Shown: positions 46,601 to 58,600 of the stretch, one piece after another
Position numbering within the stretch: the first letter of the stretch is position 1
Layout: each line of letters starts with the position of its first letter
Translations under genes and position numbers: made by a program
The notes under the pieces: model-generated
The model's database searches: none
What the model was told of the DNA's origin: nothing
Seen by the model: the letters and a program-made list of their open reading frames with translations, nothing else
NCBI GenBank assembly: GCA_903813345.2
Contig: CAIIXF020000007.1
Span: 18,465,564-18,525,563, forward strand
Source of the DNA: Owenia fusiformis
Lineage: Eukaryota; Annelida; Polychaeta; Sabellida; Oweniidae
Direction of reading: 5' to 3'
Length of the DNA stretch: 60,000 nt

Positions 46601-49600
46601 TTGCTACAGATGGTTGCTGATGAAGGCCGTGCAGTATTCAAACTTTTCCAGGTATCAAAATATTGAATATTCTTTCGCTCAATGCCATTGGTTTTGTAAA
46701 ATCTTATTGCCCAGCTTGTGGAAATGAGAGTATGAATATATGATTGAATGAATATATGTTTTTATACTCAGTTCTGTGGTAAAATTACATTATCAAATGT
46801 ATTTTAAAGGAGATGAGACATATAGTTGACAATTTGATTTGGGCCTCAGAAAATTCAAAATGGCTGCCTCACATTTAGAATCAAGTTCAGTGTAAAGGGA
46901 ATGAAATTTTACCAAAGAACTTCATTTCAACAGTGTCTTTTCAATGTTTGAATATTTTTCTCCTTTTCTTTCCTGCCTCAGGGCTATATGCCCCTTCCAT
47001 ATATGATGATGTCTTGCATGTGTCTACCTTGTTGTACAATCATCTCTCCAAGCATGTAAACACACACTTTATATTTTCAGCATCCATCTATGGCGATTGT
47101 GAAAGGCGCTGGAATGGTGATGAAAGCTATTATAGAGGTTTGCAAAATCTTTGCTATTCCTTATTGAGTGAAAATGGAAATTTTAGATCACAGTAAAAAT
47201 ATGTACGAAAATTCCTTGCTGAGCTTAGATAATTGTAAAAATGAATTCTCTATAGTTTTCAATAAGGCTGAACACGGTTAAGGAAGAGAAATTCTGACAG
47301 ACTGACACTGCTTTACAGAGAGGTTCAGTGTAAATATACAGGGTGTCCCAAAAGTTTGCCCCCCCTAGGCAGACATATACCAGTGTTGTCATAGTATGTG
47401 TCATATATCGTTTTAAAGCTTATCCAAAGTTACATTGATTTGCCAAGTATCATGGTCCGACTCTCAAATGGGAAAAAGTTGCAGTCATTTTAAAATTTAG
47501 TGTTTGGCTAAAATAAAGTTCAATTTTACACTACATTACTAGTCAATGTGTCACGTACTATGGTATATGTCTGCCTAGGGGGGCCATACTTTCGGGACAT
47601 CCTGTACATGCATATAGTTTGATATTGATAGGAAGGTGATCCAGAAATTGCGGCGAAGATGCAGGAGTTGGCTCTTGCAGAAGGAGCTCTACCAAGGCAC
47701 CTACACACAGCAATGTACACACAAAGTACTGATGGGCGACAACTTACTCTCAGGTAATTAGCACTCTCCTTAAACTGTTATGTAATACAAAGATATCAGC
47801 ACAAAACTTCATGTAAATGCATTAATCTGTTGAGGTTTAGAATTCCGTTTGAAGTATTGTTCTAGTTGTATAATATGACATTTTGCAAAAACCTGTATAT
47901 CCAAACACTTATCTAATCTGAACATCTCTCAATGTGAACATGTTTTTCGATCCCATTTTTTTGTCACCACAAGTTGTGACTTATTGTTACAGTCCATTTT
48001 TGTGGATGATGTTCGGCGTCTGTAACAAATGGCATCTATAACAAATGGCAGGTGGTGACATTTTGCATGTTAATGCTTTGTTTAATTTGCCATAGACCTT
48101 CATGTTAAAAAACCTGAAATGTGAACACCTGCTTATCTGAACACTTGGTTTGTCCCGATGGGGTTCAGAGAGAGATATAACTTTAGAATGATTATTCCAG
48201 GCAGCTGAGTCGTCACCTAGTTGGTTTATGGGTCACTGGCCACCCTACTGCAATGGCTTTGCTCAAAAGAATCATGGTAAGACATACCTGTTATTCTAGA
48301 TACCATTCCAGCATTTCAGTATAACAATAATTCCCATTAGCCTCAACACAATATCTTGTGTTCATCAGTTATGCACTTACTAGGTGATTGCATACATATT
48401 TCCTAAGCACTTCCCATTGTAGATGGCTCACACCCACTGGATGCTTTGTTCCATATATCTATGTAACTGACCCATTCAGAACTAAGTCATCCAGTCATTC
48501 CTCAAATTCTGGCCATGAATATCTTAATTAAGTGTCATAGTACCAGACGATTCATCAGTGCCTTTTAGTACAGTGAATGCTTGTACTAGCTATATGGACA
48601 TATGACTAATATATTTTGTGCTCTTGTTACTAGCCTAGTGGTCTGCTGCAGTATCTAGACAGCACAGATGAACCACCAGATGATGATGTTGACAGAATGC
48701 ATGTACGAGATAACCTAAAACTTGCACTGGTAAGTGATCAGTTGTGATAAAATTGAATTTTTTCTTACTAAACCAAGTTATTAGTATTACTGAAACTTTA
48801 ATAGTTGATAAACTGACCGAACAAAGTTTGATTAGAGATGTAAAAATATCAGTTGATTTGTTATGATCTAGAAGTGGTATTTGCTATAACGAATTGCTAT
48901 TCCTTGAAGTTGCATGGTTGTCATATTTTAATTGAAACAGATGTTCTGCATTTCACTATGTTCAAATACTCTTTCAGTTAAATCCTATGCATCTGTATTG
49001 AATCTTCTCTTTAGGCTGACCAGAACAAATCTAAAAGGAACCCGCAGTGGAGGATCATAGAGAAACAACTAGAGAAGCAAATAGATTTGGTACTGACCCA
49101 TTGGAGAGCTAGAATAGGCATACAGAAGAAACAGGTATTGAAAAACATTGATTGGTAGCTTTATGCAAAGCACACTTACAAAATGCAGTGTGTTCATTTT
49201 CATAATAACCCAACCCTGTGTTTAAAGTGGGATTGAAATGTTGTACCATTGGTATCCATTGAGTGCTTCTGCATAAAAAGAGCATAACCATTTGTAACTT
49301 GAAAATCATATACAAGTATTTTGATAGTGTATTTTAAAGAAAAATGGAAAACAGAATTAGGGGGATGGGAATTATAAACATACTGTATGTTATTGAAACT
49401 GTATAGAATTGAGGGAAATTATATATCTTGTAAAATTATATCTTTAAGATTTAACAATGAACTGGCCCAGAGTGACTCATTTGAGATGTTAAGCCAAGGG
49501 ATGCTTTATTTACATCAATGTGTATTCTCTTGTCTACTTTCAGACTGAACAAAAGCCAATAGTACTGAGAAAGAGGAGACAAAGAATCAAAAGTGAAGCA

Positions 49601-52600
49601 AACTGGAAAATGTTTTACTACATGTTTGCTATCGATCATGCCAAGTCTAACCTTATATGGAATTACAAGGTAAAGAAATGTCTCCTGAGCTAGAAAGCCT
49701 ACATTTCTGTAACTCCAGGCCACCTTTATTTAGAGGGCTCTCTAGGTATCAGATATATATTTGAATAAGATTACTAAATACTGACACTATTTTGTTTTGT
49801 TAATGCTGTTTCTTGATTTTCTTAATAACAATATCTCATATGTCATGCTCGTCTGTTATCAAAAATGTTGGATCAACTTGTAGTTTTAACCGCCGTCATT
49901 AGATTATGATGCATTTCAAGGCGTTTACCTACTTTATCAAGTGTACGAGTCTGTGACTACTATGGACATGTAATATGATTGCAAATCCAGCTTATATGGT
50001 ATTATTGTTTATAGACTAGGGAAGAATTGAGGAATGCACTAGAAGATGAAATACGAGCATTCAATGTAGACAAAGATTTAAGCAGTAGTTATATGATCTC
50101 ATGGAACCACCAAGAGTTTGAAGTTCGTTATCATTGTCTGGATGAGGAAATTAAAATTGGTAAGTCATATTGGCTTAAGTTAGAAACTGTTCAATTGGTA
50201 TATAGTCATTATTTGAAAACAGGTGCTGCCAAACATTATCACTTATGGTATTAACTATGTTGTAAATACCTGGATGTATTTCCAATAAATCTCCACTTTT
50301 ATTGTGACATGGCTCACCTATTTGTATATCTGATGGATATAATGATCTGTGTTCAAATAACTTAAATTGTTGCCCTGGTCAGCCAGACTCATTGAAATAA
50401 CAATCTTTAAAAAGTGTCTTTAAATTGTCAATTTCAAATTTTGTACAATTGTGTGGATATGCATCTTTCTCACTCTCTCATCACATGTGCATATAATAAA
50501 TATGTCTTCTATGATATTTCTACTTCAGGTGACTATTATCTTCGGCTCTTACTCGAAGAGGATGAAGATGAGGAATCCAGTGCTATTAAACGCTCGTAAG
50601 TAAATAATGATAATTTGCATCTTTTAGAAATTCAAAGTTTATTCATTTCTAATATTCTTTTATTTGTAATAACTAATCACTTCACCATGGCAAGATTTAG
50701 GTTTCTCAAGCATTCAATCTGTCAACTATAATGCTTTAAATACAGTACATGTATATGTTAAATCCTGATATGGAGATGATGAGCTTAGTACATTTGCAGT
50801 ATGACAATTTCAGGTATGAATTCTTCAATGACCTGTACCATAGGTTTCTCTTGACCCCCAAGATTAACATGAAGTGTATGTGCTTGCAAGCTATGACCAT
50901 AGTATATGGTAGATGTTACGAGGATATTGGAGCATTCAATGACACTAAATATATTGTTGGCATGCTAGAGAGGGTGAGAGAAATCAGTTACATTTCAATC
51001 AAGTGTTTTATCAATTACTCTATTACTTTTTACTACTTTATCAAGTAGTCCATAAATTCATACTTAAACTTAAATTCCGCATATCGTCAAATAGGTTGTA
51101 CTATAATTAAAGACTTTGATATCGAGGTGAATTAAACGTCAGATTTTTTTATCTCAAATGTTGCATTTGACATTATGAATATACAACTAAGTTGAAAAGA
51201 TGTCACTTTTCAATTTGGAAAAATAATTTCCATGAAATACCAGTTACCATGGACTATTTTAAATGAGGTTAATTTTGTTTGACTTTCAGTCAACAGACAA
51301 GCTGGAGCGTGATAGGTTGATATTGTTCCTCAACAAACTCATTCTCAACAAGGTAGGATAACATATAATTAAATGGCACACTGTATAGGGGGAGAAGGTT
51401 GTGTTTTATAATTGATGAGGGACAGGGTATTCCACGTGTACAATAGTTCCTTCACATTTTAAACAAAAGTAGCAAATATCATGGATTATAACAGAATCTA
51501 TCCATCAGTCTGTCCATCTAAGCAATACTTGGAATATCAGTGGACAGTTTAGTTTACAGTGTAATAGGGTCAGGGAATTGATCATTGTCAAATACATTTC
51601 TTAAATATTCAAGATGAGGAATCTTTGGAAAAATGCTTATAATGATTATAATAATATTTATCTATAATGACAGACAGTGTATTTGGATTTTCTGTTATGT
51701 AGATTATTTTGACAAAGCGCTTTCTTTCAGAAAAATGTAAAAGAAATCATGGATGCAAATGGGGTGAAGATACTTGTTGATCTGTTGACAATTGCACATC
51801 TCCACACCACCAGGGCCACTGTACCACTGCAGGTTACTATCACTTCATATTTTGCCAAAATAATTCCAATTTCCATGTCTCATTCAAAACAAGATTGAAT
51901 TTAAAATGATAGAAAAATGCCGCTTTCTCTTATGTGCAATATGTTTAAATATTTGGAAATGTACAGGATGATGCAGAAATGTGTCCCATCTATCTATTTC
52001 TGATCGCCAATTAAAAAAGTGTTTACTCTTTATTGTAATAGTATGTTATTCATGTTGATTGTTTTCTGTTCAGAGCAATGTAATAGAGGCAGGTAATGAC
52101 ATGCGTAGAGACAGTGAGAAGGAGTGGTACTATGGCAACGCTGACAAAGAAAGACTTGGTCCTTACAGTTATGAAGAGGTATGTGCAACATATAGTCCAA
52201 GGTCAAATAGCAACATGTCAATATGTCAAGCTTTGTTCGTAATATCATATGATTATGTTTGAGGTTGGCTAAAAAAGCCCCATTTCTCTCATGAATATAT
52301 GAATACATTTTTCCACATAACACTGTGTTCTTATCTTAATGTTATTTACATATCATGACATTATAGAGCCAATAGTAATTTTATCTTAATTATCCCAACG
52401 AACGAAGTTCGTTAGGGATATAGTGAAGCCCTCCGTCCGTCCGTCTGTCCGTCAGTCCGTCCGTCTGTCCGGAAGATAACTCAAATACTAGTTGACAGAT
52501 TTTCTTCATATTTAGTGGAAAGATGTATATTGGTGAATAGTTTTACGCAAAAAAATTTTTCTCAAGATGGCCGCCGCTTAAAAAATGACGGGACTTTTTC

Positions 52601-55600
52601 GTAAAAATCATAAATTTTTCATTCTAAACCAAAGTAATTAATATTATTGTTTGAAATTTTGGTAGTGTATTCACAACATTTATCTATTTCACATATATTC
52701 CGCGTTTTTCATCCTGACCCCCAGGGGCCATGTATGGGGGGACAGGAAAACAGAAATTTTCGCTAATTTTTAGATCTTTCTAATGTATAGCTTTATTATA
52801 CTCAAATGAAAGGCAATTAAGAGTAGATTGCAAATATTGTATCTTTTTTCTGATTCGAGCCGCGTAAAATTCAAAATGGCCGTCTAATGTACGATTTCGC
52901 AATAATTTTTTGATCCCTTCAAAGTATGGCTATATTATACTCAAATTGAATGAATTTTGGAGTAGATCACAATTATGGTATTATTTTTCAGATTTGTACC
53001 TCAGAAAATTCAAAATGGCTGCTTTGCAGGAATTCACAATTCTAAAATCTAATTTTTTCATTTTCAACCAAAGTAATGAGTATAATTGATTGGAATTCGG
53101 TAATTGATATTTTGTTCGTTGGGATTTGCTACTCCGTGGAGTTGCCGTTATCTAGTTACTTAATGTACAATGGAAATATTTTGCTACTTCTGCACAGGTG
53201 AAGGAGTTTTATGACCAGGGCATAGTTCACTCTAAGACAAGATGTTGGGCACAGGGTATGGATGGGTGGCGACCTCTACACACAGTGCCCCAACTTAAGT
53301 GGTGCCTATTAGCTTCAAACACTGCAGTCATGAATGAGAGTGACCTTGCTACAATGATACTCAATATGCTCATCAGAATGACTGAGTATTACCCAAGTCG
53401 GTAAGATCTTTATGTCTTGGGTACCATAGTATAGGAACTTCATCAACTGGTCATCTGTTTGCTGACTAATTTCTCAAAAGATTTTACCGAAGTCCAAATG
53501 CAGTCATAGTTTTCAAATATTATATTGTGACTCTGAGATTCATAAATGATATTATCATTGCTTTATTGTTCTCCATTTTTGGCTCACAATTTTGCCACTC
53601 AGACTCATTGTTTGAAAGTTTTCAGGAATATTTCTTGGTATGAAAATCTCGTTAATTCGAAAAGAAGAAACTTTGTGCCAGGTTAAAATTGGGTACTCAA
53701 GTTTGTATCCAAGTTAAATAGCAAAATCAAATGAAATTCTTGTTGTTTTTAGAGACAGTGATGGTGCAATAATCCGGCCCTTACCCCGGGTGAAGAGGCT
53801 TCTATCAGAGGCCACATGTCTCCCACACATAGTGCAGGTAAAATGTGAACATTACACTGAAATATAATAATAATACAGCTATCTATTTTCATATTTAGTT
53901 TTTTTAAAAGAGCCTAATCCTAATTGAAATGAATGATCAAATATGGACATGACATATCAAGAAAATAGACATAACATGGAATGATAAGAGGAAAAAATAT
54001 TTAAAAATAATGTAACAATTTGTAACTCATACTGTCATATTGGTAACCACTTCGAGATATCTGAGTTTCATAGTTCATGAAATAACCTGTTTTATTATTT
54101 CCATATTACAGTTACTTCTTACGTTTGACCCTGTACTGGTTGAGAAGGTTGCAACGCTGCTTTACCATGTTGTACAAGACAACCCTGTTCTACCCAGACT
54201 CTACCTGACTGGTGTTTTCTTCTTCATCATGATGTACACTGGGTCGAATGTACTTCCAGTGGCTAGATTCCTCAAGTACACACATCTCAAACAAGCCTTC
54301 CGCTCTGATGAGGTAAACATTGTCATAAAATAATTTCATCAAAATGTATCCTGACAAAATGTCACTTTTTGAGCCATTAAGCCACATCATTGTGTTTTCA
54401 TATGTAATACAACTAAGATTTTGAATTATCAACAAAAAATCCAAATGATCTCATACAACATCTTTGGAACTGTAATTCAGTATTACTGTCAGTTAACAAA
54501 CATCACTTCATGAGAGCACAGTAACCACCGTGGTAACATCTTATTCTCATTTATTCACTGGTTAAAGAGGTTACAACCAGGAGTTAAAAAGAGGATACTA
54601 GTAGTCATTATAACCTATGTACTTGACATTAATGAATAAGATATTTTACATGCATAACTTTTGTTTTTTGCTACCCCAGCTATCCATGTATTATCTATTC
54701 ATTTCTCTTCATATTTTTTTCAGAATAAAACCTCAGATATCATGATGCAAAGTGTTGTTGGACATATTATACCTGAAGCAATGGTGTGCTACCTTGAGAA
54801 TTATTCACCAGAGAAGTTTGCTCAGATCTTCCTAGGAGAATTTGACACGCCAGAAGCAATATGGAGCAATGAAATGAGGTACAGACAGATATAGTTCTGA
54901 CTGGACCTTGTCAGAGAATTTCATTTGGTTGGATTGTATTACTGATAAATCCAGTCTCAGTTCAAAGTACATGTTGTTCCAAAATTCAACCTTTAAACAA
55001 ATACTAACCAAAAACAGACTCAAAACATCTAAACGTCTTTTCTTCTTTTAGGCGAATGATGATTGAGAAGCTAGCGTCACATTTAGCAGACTTCAGCCCA
55101 AGACTGATGAGCAACACCAGAGCCCTCTATCAGTATTGTCCAATACCAATGATCATTTTCCCACAACTAGAAAATGAACTATTTTGCCATATATACTACC
55201 TACGCCATCTATGTGATACTACAAAGTTCCCAGATTGGGAGATAAAGGACCCGGTAAGATTGTGATAAAATAATCAGCAATGGCATATTTTTAAAAACAA
55301 ACTTGTTTTACCATGTGAAAGATTGTTATTGCACCCTTGGAGACTCTGTTGTGTTCAGGGCATGGTGATATAAAGATTGCATCAATTCAGTCCATCAATA
55401 ACTGAAATCTTTTCACCTGATTTTATTTAAATAATATTTTAAACACATACGCCCTATGTGAGTTCTTCTTTTCAACTGAATCTGAAAATAACTGCTGGTA
55501 TATATACTTGAGGCATGATACTCTGTCTTATGACAATTTATATGTTATTTCGATTCCTGTAGGTGAAACTGTTGAAGGAGATCTTAGATGCTTGGAAGAG

Positions 55601-58600
55601 GGAGGTTGAGAAGAAACCTCCATCCATGTCACTAGAGGAGGCATATGAGGTGCTCAACCTTAAGACAGGATCAGGGGGACACGAGGAGGGCAAGATAAGG
55701 AAGGCTTATTTCAGACTTGCCCAGAAATACCATCCAGACAAAAACCCAGATGGAAGGGTAAGTAGAAGATTTAGACTGATACTGGTCCAAAAATGATGTA
55801 TCTGAGGTACATTATAAAATATGTAACCTAAGGGGATGTATCACAGAGCTACTTAAATCCTTAACTATTAACAGGTCTGCATTTATTCTATCAATTTGTA
55901 TTTTCATCTTTCTATTTGCTTTGAGTTCAGTTTTACTGCTATATCCGGGTTTATGTGGTGAGATGTAGCTTTGAATCACATCTTTGATCAGATTAATCAT
56001 TTGTGATTATTAGTTATTCTAGCTCCTTGTGCACAACATACTTGATACATATCCTCACCACAAAATCATATTTCGCAGGATATGTTTGAGAAAGTGAACA
56101 AGGCATATGAGTTCCTCTGCAGTAAATCAAAGGAGGTTGAAGGACCAGACCCAAAAAACCTTGTGCTAATTCTACATGCACAGAGTATACTTTTCAGCAG
56201 ATACCAGGAAGGTTAGTCTTTTTCTCTCTTTTTTAATGGATTTTTATTTCTGTTCAAGTCTTTATTTTTCATATTTCTAGATAATATACTATTATGTTTA
56301 GATGTTATGTCACTATGACGTTAAATATGCCTGAGTTCTCCCAATATAGGCCGACTTTGGGAGGCTCTATATTTGGGCAAGTCTGGGTGCGAGTAGAATC
56401 CGATCGAAATGAAACATGACGTCATGATATTGTCATGGTTATTCAAGAAATATAATATCAAAACAAGGTAATTTAAGCAGCCTATATCAGGGAAATTGGG
56501 GAATATCAATGTTTGTACCAAACAGACTATTCACCCTTCTGGCTATTGATAGCTCAGAACTGCATACATGTATATAGCTCCATTTGATAGAACCATTGTC
56601 TTCAGGCTACAGTATATTACATATAATACTGTTAATGTCCTCTTGCTGGTGTATTTTGCAGTGTTAAAACCATACAAGTATTCAGGCTACCCTATGTTGA
56701 TAAAGACTATTCAACTAGAGAGCCATGATGATGCATTATTCTCAAAGGCAGCCCCACTTCTCACAGCAGCCAGTGAGTTAGCCTACCACACAGTCAACTG
56801 TTCAGCTCTCAATGCAGAAGAGCTCAGAAGGGAGAGTGGTATTGAGGTATGTATGCTGAGAAATTTGTGAAAATCTTGCTTATTCATCTTAATAATTATA
56901 TACAACATTTATGCCCATAGTGGTTAGGCACCTTAGATTCATTATCAAAATTGTATGATTATAATAACTGGATTGATATGCAGAATTTTGATAAGTGTGA
57001 GAACTCTGTGATTAATGGTTCTTTTTATATGTTATATAGACACTTAATGAAGCATTTGCCCGCTGTGTCTCAGTCTTGAGTCATTCATCCAAGGAGGAAG
57101 ATATGTCTGTACAGGTAAGATTATACTTCTGATGTTTCACTCATTTTCTAAAAAAGGATAAATCATTGATATTTATTATTACATTTATCAGGTTAAGGAA
57201 ATAAGGTTAGATATGGCGAAAAACAATTCCAGCAAAGTACCAAACTTTCTCAACATAAATACAACAAATTAAAATACTTTATTTTCATGCAAGTTATGCC
57301 CCTTTGATAATGAAATATTGACACGACCTTCTGAAAAAATGGATGAGGAGTATTGAGGACCCCCACCATGACTTTGTATAATCTTTAATGATATCTATAC
57401 ATCTGCTCCACCCTGTATTTGTATTCACTTCATATTTATCCAATACAGTTATTTTATTTGTCTCATAATTGCAGTTTCTCAAGTTTTCCACATTGTTGAG
57501 ATATTGCTGATTTTGGGACGAAAAGATTGATTATATTATGATTTGTAGAAAAGTTGTCCAATATCTTGAACAATATGTCATGGTGGTCCCAATCCTTAGA
57601 TTTATATCAGAGAATTAGATTGATGTGTATTTTTATCACCCTTGGGGTCCTACTTGGAGGGAAACATTGTTTATAAAATGTTGTATTTATGGTCAGAAAA
57701 TACTCCTGGTCAAAGGGAGAAATTATCGATGCAGTCACTTAAATTGGAATAATATTGCTCTCTATTGTTTCCAGGTGTGCACTCATATATCACGTTGCTA
57801 CACAGTTGCCTCTGAGTTTGAAGGCTGTAGGGAAAAAATACAAGAGATCCCTGCTATTATAAAAGACATCACTAGAATTCTCTATTTCAAGGTAAGCTAT
57901 GAGTACAAGGTTAAGAAATTAACTTTTATTATTGCTATTTAGCTAAGATTCGTGGTTTTAACTTGGATTTGTGTAGTTTTTAATAATATTATGCTTTAAC
58001 ATGTACGGCCATAAACATCAGAAATGATGTCACCTGTTAACCCTATTATATGAACCTGTACTTTGTATATTAAATTGAATTGAATTTGTGTAGTTTTTAT
58101 GTGAAATGATTTCTCTGTTTTAGAACCTGGCCAGACTGTGTTCTGTGGTGTCAGATTGTATAAGTGCCTTCTGTGTTGACTTTTGGCTGCAAACAAACCT
58201 CTACCAGGCGGGGGCATTGTGGCACTTACTGCTCTATTTATTCAATTATGACTACACTTTGGAGGAAGGGGGTGTAGAAAAGAGTGGAGAAACTAACAAA
58301 CAGGCAAGTTTGGATACATCTGTCAATTGTTGCAGTGTAGCAGTATCATGTTATAGTTGTAGTTTAGGGATGCAGCATTTTTATAAAGATTTTACTATTT
58401 CAGTGTAGAAATTTTTTAATTTTTCTAATTCATGCAATAAGGAATGAGCATTTTCACCACAACATGAATAAGGTGTCCCTAAATTGTTTATTGCTGATGA
58501 ATTCCTATAGATGATTTTGTGATTGATCAATTTCATTGAAGTTGGAAGACAAACCCCAAAGGGAATTTAATATGGTGTGAAAAGACCAAAGATATAAGTA

